From positions 1 to 55,642 of the forward strand of contig CAIYUC010000143.1 of the NCBI GenBank assembly GCA_903929315.1: a stretch of DNA of 55,642 nucleotides, in the 5' to 3' direction. Source of the stretch: an uncultured Bacteroidales bacterium. Its GTDB lineage: Bacteria > Bacteroidota > Bacteroidia > Bacteroidales > FEN-979. Numbering within the stretch: position 1 is the first letter of the stretch; each line of letters begins with the position of its first letter. The notes under the pieces are model-generated. The model worked only from the letters and a program-made list of their open reading frames with translations. It was not told where the DNA came from and ran no database searches. Below, one piece after another: positions 28,401 through 37,245 of the stretch. Both the position numbers and the translations under genes were made by a program.

Positions 28401-29773
28401 GATCGGTAGAATATACTAATAATAATGGCGAAAAATACAACATTGTCCTTGGACGTTCTGCTGAAATGAGAATTGTCGATAAAAACACGCGTATCGCAAT
28501 CAGCTCTGCTAACATCCCTTACGGCGCTAACCTTTATTTTAAAAATGGCACCGAAGTTAAAAAGGGCGCTGTTGTCAGCGACTGGGATCCTTATAATGCA
28601 GTGATCCTTTCAGAAGTAGCCGGTAAAGTGAATTTTGAGAATATCATCGAAAACGTGACTTTCCGCGTTGAATCCGATGAACAGACCGGTTATCATGATA
28701 AAGTCATTATCGAGACCCGGCAAAAAGCGAAGAATCCTTCGATCAATATACTCAATACAGGAGGAGATATAGTAAGGACATACGATATTCCTGTCGGAGC
28801 TCATATTAGTATTGAAGATAATACCAAGATCAAAGCAGGGGAGATCCTCGTTAAGATCCCACGGGCAATTGGGAAAGCAGGTGATATCACAGGAGGTCTG
28901 CCCAGGGTAACGGAACTGTTCGAAGCCAGGAATCCTTCTGATCCTGCAGTAGTCTCTGAAATTGATGGTGTCGTATCCTTTGCGAAAAAACTTAAAAGAG
29001 GCAACCGTGAAGTTGTCATTGCCTCAAAAACAGGGGAAGAGAAACGGTATCTCGTTCCTACTTCAAAACAGATCCTTGCTCAGGAAAATGACTATGTTAA
29101 AGCCGGAACACCCCTCTCCGAGGGCGCAATGACCCCAAGCGATATCCTGGCGATCAAGGGCCCGATGAAAGTCCAGGAATACATCGTCAATGAGATCCAG
29201 GAGGTATATCGTCTTCAGGGTGTTAAGATCAATGATAAACATTTTGAGACAATCGTTCGCCAGATGATGCGGAAAGTTGAAGTGGAAGACCCCGGCGATT
29301 CCAAATTTCTTGAAGGTGAACTGGTCAATAAAATAGACTTCCAGGATGAAAATGATTGGATCTTCGGGAAAAAAGTTGTTATAGAACCTGGAGATTCGCC
29401 AAACTTCAAACCCGGACAGATCATCAGCGCCAGGAAGCTCATGGATGAGATCTCCATGCTGAAACGGAAAGACAAAAAACTTGTCGAAGCCAGAGACGCT
29501 CAACCAGCTACTGCCCGACAGGTATTACAGGGAATTACAAGAGCCTCATTACAGACCAAGAGTTGGATCTCCGCTGCATCTTTCCAGGAAACCACAAAAG
29601 TCCTTACCCAGGCTTCTATCAATGCCCGCCAGGATGAACTGATGGGGTTGAAGGAAAATGTGATTGTTGGACATCTTATTCCTGCCGGTACCGGTTTGAG
29701 GGAATATGAAAACCTGATCGTAGGCAGTAAAGAAGAATATGAAACACTAATGGCTTCTAAAGCAGAAGAATAA
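25487..29773 (+). CDS. rpoC: RNA polymerase beta' subunit
   Basis: This 1428-residue subunit has the N-terminal zinc-binding cysteines ([20 protein letters not shown]), the catalytic [12 protein letters not shown] (about residues 472-483) with all three aspartates, the bridge-helix/trigger-loop region and the second zinc cluster ([19 protein letters not shown], near 900). The C-terminus ([14 protein letters not shown]) is complete. It is the catalytic subunit of the polymerase. A DUF3467 gene follows after 11 bp, almost certainly co-transcribed. Confidence 0.98.
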   Translation: MAFRKDSTFSSGFSKITISLASPEKVLEMSSGEVLKPETINYRTYKPERDGLFCERIFGPVKDWECHCGKYKRIRYKGIVCDRCGVEVTEKKVRRERTGHIQLVVPVAHIWFFRSLPNKIGALLGLPTKKLDSIIYYEKYVVINPGIKKADGINYLDFLSEEEYFDIMEKLPPDNQYLDDSDPNKFIASMGAEALYSLLSRLDLDKESYDLRHKAGTETSQQRKSEALKRLQVFEAFRDAQKRMENHPEWMIVKVVPVIPPELRPLVPLDGGRFATSDLNDLYRRVIIRNNRLKRLIEIKAPDVIMRNEKRMLQEAVDSLFDNSRKASAVKTESNRALKSLSDSLKGKQGRFRQNLLGKRVDYSGRSVIVVGPELKLNECGLPKEMASELYKPFIIRKMLERGIVKTVKSAKKIVDRKDPVVWDILENILKGHPVLLNRAPTLHRLGIQAFQPKLIVGKAIQLHPLVCTAFNADFDGDQMAVHVPLGNAAIIETQLLMLASHNILNPANGAPIAVPSQDMVLGLYYMTKARNSEETFVVRGEGMTFYSPQEVIIAYNENKIDLHAKINVKIKDRENGEPVVKMIDTTTGRVLFNQVVPEEYSYINQLLTKKALRDIIGDVLKKTGTAKTAKFLDDIKDLGFQMAFAGGLSFNLDDVIIPAIKEDLVRDAETEVEEVVSNYNMGFITNNERYNQIIDIWTHTNSSLTQKLMTQLSKDKQGFNPVYMMLDSGARGSKEQIRQLSGMRGLMAKPQKSGASGGEIIENPILSNFKEGLSVLEYFISTHGARKGLADTALKTADAGYLTRRLVDVAQDVIISEEDCGTLRGLTISGLKKQEEVVETLYDRILGRVTLHDIYHPQTGALIIAAGEEITEEIAHIIEDSPLEIAEIRSVLTCESKKGVCAKCYGRNLATGRMVEKGEAVGVIAAQSIGEPGTQLTLRTFHVGGVAGAHIASTSRIEAKYAGVLEIDELRSVEYTNNNGEKYNIVLGRSAEMRIVDKNTRIAISSANIPYGANLYFKNGTEVKKGAVVSDWDPYNAVILSEVAGKVNFENIIENVTFRVESDEQTGYHDKVIIETRQKAKNPSINILNTGGDIVRTYDIPVGAHISIEDNTKIKAGEILVKIPRAIGKAGDITGGLPRVTELFEARNPSDPAVVSEIDGVVSFAKKLKRGNREVVIASKTGEEKRYLVPTSKQILAQENDYVKAGTPLSEGAMTPSDILAIKGPMKVQEYIVNEIQEVYRLQGVKINDKHFETIVRQMMRKVEVEDPGDSKFLEGELVNKIDFQDENDWIFGKKVVIEPGDSPNFKPGQIISARKLMDEISMLKRKDKKLVEARDAQPATARQVLQGITRASLQTKSWISAASFQETTKVLTQASINARQDELMGLKENVIVGHLIPAGTGLREYENLIVGSKEEYETLMASKAEE

Positions 29774-29784
29774 ATACAACCAAA

Positions 29785-30099
29785 ATGCAGGACACGAAAA
29801 AGGATAACCCGAATCAATTGAATATTGAGATTTCGGATGAAGTTGGCGAAGGCATTTACTCAAACCTTGCCATCATCACGCACTCCCCTTCGGAGTTCAT
29901 CATTGATTTCATAAAAATGATGCCCGGTGTTCCGAAGGCAAAAGTCAAATCCAGGATCATCCTGACTCCTCAGCATGCGAAAAGGCTTTACAAAGCCTTA
30001 AAAGAGAATGTAGCGAAATACGAACAAGCGCATGGGGAAATCAAAGATCCGGGCGGAGATATGCCATTCAACCTGGGCATGCCCGTTGCACAAGCCTGA
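29785..30099 (+). CDS. DUF3467 domain protein
   Basis: This 104-residue protein contains the DUF3467 pattern: EGIYSNLAIITHSPSEFIID, then DFIKMMPGVPKAKVKSRIIL and TPQHAKRLYKALKENVAKYE. Its position directly after rpoC is conserved in Bacteroidota, which hints at a link to transcription or ribosome assembly, but no function is established to my knowledge. It is the last gene of the plus-strand block and converges on the thioredoxin-fold gene, with a 15-bp gap. The family call is strong; the role is unknown. Confidence 0.9.
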   Translation: MQDTKKDNPNQLNIEISDEVGEGIYSNLAIITHSPSEFIIDFIKMMPGVPKAKVKSRIILTPQHAKRLYKALKENVAKYEQAHGEIKDPGGDMPFNLGMPVAQA

Positions 30100-30114
30100 T
30101 TCGGGGAACTCCGG

Positions 30115-31347
30115 TCAGTGTTTCCCGGGTTCCGGTTCCAGCATCCTTTTCAGCGTCGTATCATATTCTTTGGATGATACGTTTTGTTGCTTGGCTAAAG
30201 CGATGGCAATTCTTTCATGATGGATCGCTTCATCCTTTTCCCCAAGTTTGAAAAGGATTTGAGCGTAAATATCATTGTTAGCTGGCTCGCTTTTAGCGGA
30301 TACGGATCTTTTTACCCAAGACTGGGCTTTTTCCAGATATTTTTTTGACAGGCCTACTTCATAGACGCTGCATAACTGAAGGACATTCCATGATATGCGG
30401 TTCAGCATATTATAATCATTCGGATAATATTTGTCCAGTCCGTTATAAGCAAGGTCAAGGTATTTTTGTTTCTCTCCGCGGGTATAATATAAATTCAGAT
30501 CAGCGGTAAAGATCACTTTATCAGCACCAAGAAATCCTGAATCCTTGATTTTTTGCTTCAGCGCCTTATAATTATCATCTGTCATATTTGCATTCCGCGA
30601 TAGCTGAACCAAAGCCTGAAGATAAACATCAGAGATTTTACTTTCAACAGAATCTTTAGTTGAGATCTTCCCATAATCCTTCTCGTGTTTTACAAGATAC
30701 CCGAACTCTTTCGAATTCATATCATCAACATAATTGTAAATGATATTCCAACTTGTCCGGGTTAACATTTCTTCTTCTTTCAGCGAAGCAAAATATTTCT
30801 GAAGCACATCGTTCAGGGGCATATATGCATCGGTAAGCCTGCCAAGATAAGCCCGGATGAACAGGGGATCCCGGTCGCCCTCACCATATTTTTTATTGTA
30901 AGCAATCAAACATTCATCAGGATTCAAAGCGGTCAGCCCAAGATTTATATAATCCTGGATTTTCTGAGCTGCACCGACCTTCTTGTGGACCATATCTCCC
31001 TCTGGATTGATAAACAAAAGGGTAGGGTACGCCCGGACATCAAACTTGTTCCGAAGGCTCAATCCTTCCCCTTTTTCCATATCAAAGGAAGTACAGATAA
31101 ATGTTTTGTTGTAAAAGTCGGCCACTGTATCATTGGTGAAAATATTGGCAGCCATCCATTTGCAGGGTCCGCACCAGGATGCAAAAGCATCCATGAAAAT
31201 AAGTTTATTCTCCTTTTTTGCCTGCGCAAGGATCTCTGACCAGGGTTTCATCTGGAATTGTATCGACCTGTTTTGGCTAAATCCATCAGATAATGCCATA
31301 GTAATTACGATCGTTGTGATCAAAATGATTTTTTTCATACTTTTCAT
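30115..31347 (-). CDS. Periplasmic thioredoxin-fold protein with helical C-terminal region
   Basis: I place the start at 31347 (MKSMKKIILITTIVITMALSDG), which gives a signal peptide; 31338 and 31362 are alternatives. Of 410 residues, about 30-150 form a thioredoxin-like domain with the redox motif WCGPC (Cys at about 59 and 62) and the cis-proline region AYPTLLFINPEGD. The remaining 250 residues are helical, TPR-like, with no named domain that I recognise. The protein probably acts as a periplasmic disulfide reductase or protein-folding factor in the DUF255/thioredoxin_7 style. It stands alone, converging with the DUF3467 gene and diverging from aroK. Family assignment is good; substrate unknown. 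Confidence 0.88.
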   Translation of the reverse strand: MKSMKKIILITTIVITMALSDGFSQNRSIQFQMKPWSEILAQAKKENKLIFMDAFASWCGPCKWMAANIFTNDTVADFYNKTFICTSFDMEKGEGLSLRNKFDVRAYPTLLFINPEGDMVHKKVGAAQKIQDYINLGLTALNPDECLIAYNKKYGEGDRDPLFIRAYLGRLTDAYMPLNDVLQKYFASLKEEEMLTRTSWNIIYNYVDDMNSKEFGYLVKHEKDYGKISTKDSVESKISDVYLQALVQLSRNANMTDDNYKALKQKIKDSGFLGADKVIFTADLNLYYTRGEKQKYLDLAYNGLDKYYPNDYNMLNRISWNVLQLCSVYEVGLSKKYLEKAQSWVKRSVSAKSEPANNDIYAQILFKLGEKDEAIHHERIAIALAKQQNVSSKEYDTTLKRMLEPEPGKH

Positions 31348-31520
31348 GATTATGGTCTGCAATATTACATATAATTTGCATTTGACCTGAGATTGTAACC
31401 TTCCTTAATTTGGTCAGATCTTATTTTGATGTGTGCGAGTGATTCTCCTTAAAAAGTTAAATGTGTCCTTGCTTTAGAATGGGATTAAAAGAGTAATAAA
31501 CGGATACTTATAAAACAAAT

Positions 31521-31604
31521 AACCACAATGACACAAAGTTTTACACCAAGTGCACAATGAATAATTTCTTTGTGTCCTTTGTGCCTTCTTTGTTCATTGT
31601 GGTT
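31521..31604. repeat. 84-bp imperfect palindrome between the thioredoxin gene and aroK
   Basis: AACCACAATGA (31521-31531) pairs with TCATTGTGGTT (31594-31604), and ACACAAAG (31531-31538) with CTTTGTGT (31568-31575). The CTTTGTGTCCTTTGTGCC phrase is similar in style to the GxxExxY arms. It lies in the 333-bp gap (31363-31695), which otherwise shows no gene. Confidence 0.8.
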
Positions 31605-31695
31605 AAATAAGATGGTAGCCTCTTTACCTTTTCTGTTAAGATCCTATAGGTAGCACCTCAAAAAATGATTTTGCCTTCAATTGAGGATTGATTTT

Positions 31696-32232
31696 ATGAG
31701 TAATTTTGATGCTGTGAGAGTATACCTTATCGGCTATATGGGTTCAGGAAAATCCCGCACAGGCGGAGAAGTGGCTGCTAAGATGGATTGGCGTTTTACA
31801 GATATGGATGACCTCTTTGAAGAAAAATACCGGATCAGTGTGCTTGACTTTTTTGAAAAATACGATGAAAATTCTTTCCGGAACATAGAGCGTAAGTTGC
31901 TTCATGAGACAATCCTGGAGGACAACATGATCATTGCAACAGGAGGAGGCACCCCTTGTTTCTTCGATAATATGGATTTTATCAATAACAATGGCACCAG
32001 TATATACCTTAAACCGGATATTGCTTTACTGATAAACCGGCTGAGGATCGTCAGGAAGAAAAGACCATTATTGAAAGATGTAAGGTTGGAGAATCTCGTG
32101 GATTTCGTTCATCAGCAACTTGTTGAAAGGGAGCTGTTCTATACCAAAGCCCATTTTACAATAGAAGGCGCAGATATTTCAGCCGATAATATAATAAATC
32201 TGATAAAGGGAACTGCGGAATACGATCAATAA
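31696..32232 (+). CDS. aroK: Shikimate kinase
   Basis: I choose the ATG at 31696 (MSNFDAVRVYLIGYMGSGK); a TTG at 31681 is possible. The 178-residue kinase phosphorylates shikimate at the 3-hydroxyl with ATP in the chorismate pathway. It shows the P-loop GYMGSGKS (about 13-20), the shikimate-binding DMDD (about 37-40), EKYDENSFRNIE, the GGG motif (ATGGGTP, about 83-89) and the lid arginines KKRPLL. The length is normal. Its stop codon is the first element of a 10-bp tandem repeat. It converges on rlmD. Confidence 0.95.
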   Translation: MSNFDAVRVYLIGYMGSGKSRTGGEVAAKMDWRFTDMDDLFEEKYRISVLDFFEKYDENSFRNIERKLLHETILEDNMIIATGGGTPCFFDNMDFINNNGTSIYLKPDIALLINRLRIVRKKRPLLKDVRLENLVDFVHQQLVERELFYTKAHFTIEGADISADNIINLIKGTAEYDQ

Positions 32233-32290
32233 CAATGAATAACAATGAATAACAATGAATACCCATGAATAACTACGAATAACTATAAGT
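32231..32290. repeat. 10-bp tandem repeat (AACAATGAAT) starting in the aroK stop codon
   Basis: Six 10-bp units run 32231-32290: three exact AACAATGAAT, then ACCCATGAAT, AACTACGAAT and AACTATAAGT. The TAA of aroK (32230-32232) is part of the first unit. Related units occur at the start of hydE. Confidence 0.88.
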
Positions 32291-32306
32291 AACAACCCCC
32301 AGTAAA

Positions 32307-33731
32307 TCAATCACCGGTCCCGTGTCTGAGCAATAACGCTACATTTTCAACGTGCTGGGTATGGGGAAACATATCGACCGGTTGACATTTAACAAGATCG
32401 AACTTTTCTTTCAAAAGGGACAAATCACGTGCCTGGGTTGCGGGATTGCAACTGATGTAAACGATTTTCCCCGGTTGGATTGACAATAATGCCTTCACTA
32501 CCTTTTCGTGCATACCGGCACGGGGAGGATCAGTGATCACAATATCCGGAATACCATTGCCCGAACTAAATTCCGGAGTCAGAACCTTTTCTGCTTCCCC
32601 GGTAAAAAATAACGTGTTGCTGATATGGTTCAACTTCGAATTTTCGGTCGCATCCTGAACGGCGGCAATGGAGGATTCAATTCCAATGACTTTATTAACT
32701 GCACCTGCAATATAATTCGCCATACTTCCGATCCCGGTATAAAGGTCATAAACCGTTTCATCACCCCGGAATCCCGCAAAACCGGCAGCAGTTTGAAAAA
32801 GAACGCGTCCCTGTAAGGAATTCGTTTGGAAAAACGAACCGGGCCCGATCCGGAGAGATATTTCTTTGTTTATTCCATACGCCGGAAAAGATTCAACGAG
32901 AAAGGGTTGACCACTGAAAAGCTGAAAGGGAAGATCCGAGATGGTATCATTTTTCTTCGGATTAATAACATAGTATAAGGAGTTTATGACTGGGAATTTT
33001 TCAAGGAAGTGGTCCAGCATCCGTTTAATTTCTTCTATTTCTTCGGACCTGACAATCAGGATCACCATCAGGTCCCCGGTTGATGAATTCCGTATGATGA
33101 GATTTCTGAGAAAACCTTGCCCGGTATGCACATCATAGAAAGAAAGATGATTGTCAAGTGCATATTTCTTGGCTTCCAGCCGGATGGCATTCGAAGGATC
33201 CTGCTGAAGATAACAATTATTAATATCGAGGATCTTGTCAAACAGCAAAGGCAGGTGAAATCCGAGAGCGTTCATTTCTTTACCGGCAGTCATTGAATTT
33301 CTGTCTTCCTCTGTTAGCCACCGGCGGTTGGAAAAGGTAAATTCAAGTTTATTCCGGTAAAATCTTGTATTTGCCGATGGCAGGATTGGAAGGATCAGCG
33401 CATTTTCGATCTTTGCAATACGGTCAATATTGTCTTCGACTTGTTTTTGCTTATAGATCAATTGCTCTCCGTATTTCATGTTCTGCCACCGGCATCCGCC
33501 ACAGGTTCCGAAATGTTCACAAAAGGAAGGCTCCCGCTTTTCTGAATATTTATGAATTTTTATGGCTCTTCCTTCCAGGTAAGATCTCTTCTTACGGGTG
33601 ATTTTAATATCAACAATATCACCCGGCACAAGAAAAGGAACAAATATTACCAGGTTACCTATACGCGCAACTGCTTTACCTTCAGGACCGGCGTCGAGGA
33701 TCTCAACATTATGGATAATTTCCTGGATCAT
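32307..33731 (-). CDS. rlmD: 23S rRNA (uracil-C5)-methyltransferase
   Basis: This 474-residue enzyme of the RumA/RlmD-TrmA family has an N-terminal TRAM domain (about 3-60) and iron-sulfur cysteines in CEHFGTCGGC (about 71-80) with a further Cys in DINNCYLQ. A SAM-binding domain follows (DLYTGIGSMANYIAG, near 315), then TDPPRAGMHEKV (near 390) and the catalytic-cysteine loop VYISCNPATQARDL (near 420). It methylates uracils in 23S rRNA; U1939 is the best-known target, but the specificity here (RlmD or RlmCD-like) cannot be read from the sequence. It lies downstream of hydE on the same strand, 74 bp away across an 8-bp repeat. Confidence 0.92.
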   Translation of the reverse strand: MIQEIIHNVEILDAGPEGKAVARIGNLVIFVPFLVPGDIVDIKITRKKRSYLEGRAIKIHKYSEKREPSFCEHFGTCGGCRWQNMKYGEQLIYKQKQVEDNIDRIAKIENALILPILPSANTRFYRNKLEFTFSNRRWLTEEDRNSMTAGKEMNALGFHLPLLFDKILDINNCYLQQDPSNAIRLEAKKYALDNHLSFYDVHTGQGFLRNLIIRNSSTGDLMVILIVRSEEIEEIKRMLDHFLEKFPVINSLYYVINPKKNDTISDLPFQLFSGQPFLVESFPAYGINKEISLRIGPGSFFQTNSLQGRVLFQTAAGFAGFRGDETVYDLYTGIGSMANYIAGAVNKVIGIESSIAAVQDATENSKLNHISNTLFFTGEAEKVLTPEFSSGNGIPDIVITDPPRAGMHEKVVKALLSIQPGKIVYISCNPATQARDLSLLKEKFDLVKCQPVDMFPHTQHVENVALLLRHGTGD

Positions 33732-33735
33732 TATA

Positions 33736-33775
33736 GAACTGGTGAACTGGTGAACTGGTGAACTAGTGAAGTTGT
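33736..33775. repeat. 8-bp tandem repeat (GAACTGGT) upstream of rlmD
   Basis: Three perfect GAACTGGT units, one GAACTAGT and a decayed fifth unit. The same family recurs at 6486-6507 and, inverted, at 50153-50184. Confidence 0.88.
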
Positions 33776-33805
33776 GAGTTATACTATAAACTGCCGACTG
33801 CTGAC

Positions 33806-34897
33806 TTAGTTATTTCTTGATTTAAAATGCTTTGAGTCGCCCCATTCACCGTATCCTACTTCATCTCCTGCCATAAAAATTCTGATATCAAGGCAATTCT
33901 TGCAATCTTCAGCTTCTTCGTCGATGCATGGCTTATTTTCATAAAGGAGATAGTTCTGACGGTATTTTACCGGTGTAAGGTTAGGCATGATCACGTTTGC
34001 ACCCACCTTGAGTGCTTTTTCCCTCCCCTGGGGATCAATAGTTTGCATTGCTGTAGTGGCAGCAATGTTGATATCTTTCATCATGATACGGAGAATGGCA
34101 ACCATCTTCAGGGAGAGTCTGAATCGTTCCATAAGCGGAGCCAATTCATTCCTGTACCGGAAGAGCGGTGTATCTGCATGTTCGATATAAGGTCCCATCC
34201 CTACCATATCCACATCAAAATCACGGAAGAAGATAAGATCATCTGCCAGGTCGTCAAGAGTTTGGAACGGAAGCCCGATCATCACCCCGGTCCCGACCTG
34301 GTACCCAACCTCTCTGAGGGTTTTAAGAGATGTCAGCCGCTTATTATAATTGTGATGTTTGTCGTTGGGATGGAGTTTTTTATATAGTTCCGGGTTTGAA
34401 ACCTCAATCCGTAAGAGATAGCGATGAGCGCCAGCTTCAAACCACCGTTTATAGGTTTCTTTTGTTTGTTCACCAAGCGAAAGAGTAATATGCAGTTTCC
34501 CTTCTGAAAGCCGTTGGATTTCCTTTAACAACCGTTCAATATCACCAATGAATTTCCTGTCGCTTTTCTCACCCGATTGAATGACCATTGAAGCAAAGCG
34601 GTTTTCATAAGCATATTTTACCGCTTCAAGCACTTCATCATCGGTCATCTGGTAGCGCACATAACGGTTGTTCCCGGCACGGATCCCGCAATAATAGCAA
34701 TTCTTGGAGCAAAAATTTGAATATTCGATCAACCCGCGCAAATAGACTTTATTCCCGACAAATGCTTTCTTAACCTCCGCAGCCTTTGCAAATATTATCC
34801 GGCTATCTTCTTCATCAGTGGAGAGCAATGCAACTACATCTTCCCTATTCAAGGATTCTTTCATTAAAATTTCTTCAACAGACTTCTTGTTATTCAT
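33806..34897 (-). CDS. hydE: [FeFe]-hydrogenase maturation radical SAM protein HydE
   Basis: The 363-residue protein has the radical SAM signature FCSKNCYYCGIRAGN (about 62-76), with CxxxCxxC ligands typical of HydE. IQSGEKSDRKFI, RYLLRIEVSNPELYKKLHP and VGTGVMIGLPFQTLDDLADD follow, as in the HydE/BioB-like barrel. HydE helps build the dithiomethylamine ligand of the H-cluster of [FeFe]-hydrogenase. No hydrogenase, HydF or HydG lies in this window, so partners must be elsewhere. C-terminal cysteines (CIDEEAEDCKNCLD) could hold a second cluster. An 11-bp repeat runs through its start codon. Confidence 0.9.
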   Translation of the reverse strand: MNNKKSVEEILMKESLNREDVVALLSTDEEDSRIIFAKAAEVKKAFVGNKVYLRGLIEYSNFCSKNCYYCGIRAGNNRYVRYQMTDDEVLEAVKYAYENRFASMVIQSGEKSDRKFIGDIERLLKEIQRLSEGKLHITLSLGEQTKETYKRWFEAGAHRYLLRIEVSNPELYKKLHPNDKHHNYNKRLTSLKTLREVGYQVGTGVMIGLPFQTLDDLADDLIFFRDFDVDMVGMGPYIEHADTPLFRYRNELAPLMERFRLSLKMVAILRIMMKDINIAATTAMQTIDPQGREKALKVGANVIMPNLTPVKYRQNYLLYENKPCIDEEAEDCKNCLDIRIFMAGDEVGYGEWGDSKHFKSRNN

Positions 34898-34931
34898 TGT
34901 TATTCAGTAGTTATTCAATAGTTATTCGTAG
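34889..34931. repeat. 11-bp repeat (GAATAACTAYT) across the hydE start
   Basis: On the minus strand, units reading GAATAACTATT, GAATAACTACT and GAATAACAATG lead into the coding start ATGAATAACAAG. The phrase TACGAATAACTAT is shared with the repeat after aroK. Confidence 0.75.
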
Positions 34932-34967
34932 TCCTCTCTTCACCCTTCACCCTTCACTCATCACCAA

Positions 34968-36065
34968 TCAAACATTAAACCTTATGTGCATAATATCCCC
35001 ATCCTCAACAATGTAATTCTTTCCTTCGATATATAATTTCCCGGATTCCTTGCAAGCATGCTCGGAACCCAGTTTGATAAAATCAGGATATTTCATAACT
35101 TCTGCCCGGATGAAACCTCTTTCCAGGTCACTGTGGATCACGCCTGCTGCCTGGGGAGCGCTCATTCCTCTTCTAATTGTCCAGGCGCGGACTTCTTTCG
35201 GTCCTGCAGTAAAAAAAGTTTGAAGGTTTAACAGATGGAAGGCAGCACGAACCAGGCGATTCACACCGGGTTCCTGCAGACCTGCATCAGCCAGGAAAGC
35301 CAGCCGGTCATCCGGGTTGTCAAGCTCTGCAATCTCCGCCTCCATTTTTGCCGCGATGATCAGAACATCTGCATTTTCTCCTTTTACAGATTCCTGAAAT
35401 CTTTTTGTATAAGCATTTCCATCATGAGCCGATGGATCGTCGACATTGCATACATAAAGAACAGGTTTATCCGAGAGTAAAAAGAGATCTTCGATGAATC
35501 TCTTATCGTCCTTTTGAACAGGAGCAGAATGGGCAGATTGAAAGGATTCGAAATGTTCTTTATAAATGTTCAATACATCTATGCCATGTTTGGCATCTTT
35601 ATCACCGGATTTAGACATTTTTTCAAGCTTGTGAAGCTTTTTCTCGACCGATTCAAGGTCGCGCACCTGCAATTCAAGATCGACAATTTCCTTATCCCTT
35701 ACCGGATCCACAGAACCTTCAATATGCGGGAGAGCAGGATCATCAAAACAACGGAGAACATGGATGATGGCATCCACCTGGCGGATATCAGCAAGGAATT
35801 TATTGCCGATCCCTTCTCCATGGCTGGCGCCTTTCGCTAACCCGGGGATATCGACCATTTCTATGGTGGTCGGCATAATCCTGGCAGAATGAATGAATTT
35901 ATCGATCTCATACAACCTGGGATCCGGCACAGTCATCATACCGATATTGGATTTTGTAGAGCTGAAGGCAGCAGAACCGGTTTCCGCTTTTGTATTCGAG
36001 ATACAATTAAAAAGTGTCGTTTTTCCGGTATTGGTGAGACCGGTTATTCCGCAACGAAGAGGCAT
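34968..36065 (-). CDS. ychF: YchF/OLA1-family ATPase
   Basis: At 365 residues this is a full-length YchF. The P-loop reads GLTNTGKTT (about 7-15) instead of the more usual GLPNVGKST; it still satisfies GxxxxGK[ST]. VDIPGLAKGASHGEGIGNKFLAD (by its ends, about 72-95) and LYVCNVDD (near 200) match the family, in which the guanine-specifying motif is modified so that ATP is preferred. The C-terminal TGS domain ends in KNYIVEDGDIMHIRFNV. YchF is linked to ribosome and stress functions. A TAACTTTG box on the minus strand (36086-36093) lies 20 bp upstream. Confidence 0.95.
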   Translation of the reverse strand: MPLRCGITGLTNTGKTTLFNCISNTKAETGSAAFSSTKSNIGMMTVPDPRLYEIDKFIHSARIMPTTIEMVDIPGLAKGASHGEGIGNKFLADIRQVDAIIHVLRCFDDPALPHIEGSVDPVRDKEIVDLELQVRDLESVEKKLHKLEKMSKSGDKDAKHGIDVLNIYKEHFESFQSAHSAPVQKDDKRFIEDLFLLSDKPVLYVCNVDDPSAHDGNAYTKRFQESVKGENADVLIIAAKMEAEIAELDNPDDRLAFLADAGLQEPGVNRLVRAAFHLLNLQTFFTAGPKEVRAWTIRRGMSAPQAAGVIHSDLERGFIRAEVMKYPDFIKLGSEHACKESGKLYIEGKNYIVEDGDIMHIRFNV

Positions 36066-36085
36066 AGATTCGGGGATTTAGAGAG

Positions 36086-36093
36086 CAAAGTTA
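36086..36093 (-). promoter_or_regulatory. TAACTTTG -7 box for ychF
   Basis: The minus strand reads TAACTTTG, matching TAnnTTTG, 20 bp before the ATG at 36065. No clear -33 element is visible. Confidence 0.45.
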
Positions 36094-36111
36094 AGGAAAA
36101 TCAGATATTAG

Positions 36112-36154
36112 GGATTAAGGATTACGAATTACGCCTGCCTGCCGGTCAGGCAGG
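36112..36154. repeat. GGATTAA/AATTACG units and CCTGCCTG hairpin
   Basis: Short ATTACG-type 7-mers lead into an 8-bp perfect stem, CCTGCCTG (36134-36141) and CAGGCAGG (36147-36154), with a CCGGT loop. The same two phrases appear separately at 43508-43542 and 8994-9008. Confidence 0.75.
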
Positions 36155-36282
36155 GATTGCGAAGTGCTTTAAATGGGGAGAAGCCTGAAGGACATAAATA
36201 TTAATAACCTCAGATGAAACATGACGTAAATTTTATGAACTTTGATCATTTAAATAAACTGAAAACATATAAATAGGGGAAT

Positions 36283-36981
36283 ATGGGTTTACACACTCAT
36301 CTTAGTAGGTGTTTTGTTTCTATTTGCCAGTAATTGTAAGAAAGATAATAATATCGTTAATTCAGACAGTAATAATAACAGCCCCCCACTTGATTCCGTA
36401 TCTGACATTGACGGAAATATTTATCATACGGTAACGATAGGTACACAAGTGTGGATGGTTGAGAATCTGAGAACCACACGGTTAAATGATAGTACCTCAA
36501 TAAAACCAGTAAATTCAAATACGGACTGGCAGAATTTATATGACAATCCCGGATATTGTTGGTATAATTATGATGCAAATACTTATAAAAATATATTTGG
36601 AGCTATGTATAATTCGTATGCAATTAAGACCGGCAAGCTTGCTCCAATCGGATGGCATGTACCTTCCACTTCAGATGGATATTATTAAGAACTTATTTGG
36701 GTGATAGTGTAGCAGGTTCCAAGATGAAAGAAAAAGGAAATTCTCATTGGTCTTTTCCAAACTATGCAACAAATGAAAGTGGGTTTACTGCCCTTCCCGG
36801 GGGAGATTGTTTCCCAGATGGTAATTTCTGGGGTATTGGTGTTTTTACCTTCTTCTGGTCTTCGACCGTAAGCTCCAATTTAATGCTTGGAATATCTTTG
36901 CGTTGCGATGGTACTGGTATTGGTCTAAATCAGGTTTCTGATGGAAATGGATTTTATGTTCGTTGCATAAAGGATAATTAG
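36283..36981 (+). pseudogene. Decayed FISUMP-domain lipoprotein gene (two frameshifts)
   Basis: A Fibrobacter succinogenes major paralogous (FISUMP) domain is recognisable in two frames: ENLRTTRLNDSTSI to GWHVPSTSDGYY (to 36688), then LRTYLGDSVAGSKMKEKG to FYVRCIKDN (to 36981). The second frame takes over at about 36680. A lipoprotein signal (TLILVGVLFLFASNC) is also readable, but the only nearby ATG (36283) is one base out of its frame; in that frame only a TTG at 36314 could start. The upstream part would therefore need one frame change and the middle another. Either the gene is broken or the assembly carries two indels here. An intact protein would be an outer-membrane-anchored surface protein of unknown ligand. 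Confidence 0.8.
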
Positions 36982-37001
36982 GCTCTTTGGTTACATAATC
37001 C

Positions 37002-37032
37002 TTTGCTAATTAAATAAATCTTCCTAAATTTG
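37002..37032 (+). promoter_or_regulatory. Promoter of rpsA-rnz
   Basis: TTTG (37002-37005), 19 nt, then TAAATTTG (37025-37032) is an ideal Bacteroidetes-type promoter. The leader to the rpsA ATG would be about 205 nt and includes the hairpin at 37135-37158. Confidence 0.7.
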
Positions 37033-37134
37033 CACTCCATTTTTCGGGGTCAGATGGTGCCGTTCTTTATAAATCAACATGTATGAACCCATAGACAAAC
37101 CTTGGGTGAATTGCCAGAATAACTCACCATTACA

Positions 37135-37158
37135 CCCCCTCTCCTTGAGGAGAGGGGG
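37135..37158 (+). repeat. CCCCCTCTCC hairpin repeat in the rpsA leader
   Basis: CCCCCTCTCC-TTGA-GGAGAGGGGG is a perfect 10-bp stem inside ACACCCCC...GGGGTGAGG. A related element lies at 51560-51582. It lacks a U-tract. Confidence 0.8.
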
Positions 37159-37245
37159 ACTGGGGTGAGGCTGATTAAATCCCCTTGATAATCCACATAG
37201 TATGAACCCGGTTGACGTATCACTGTCACCACAAAGAAAAATTAA

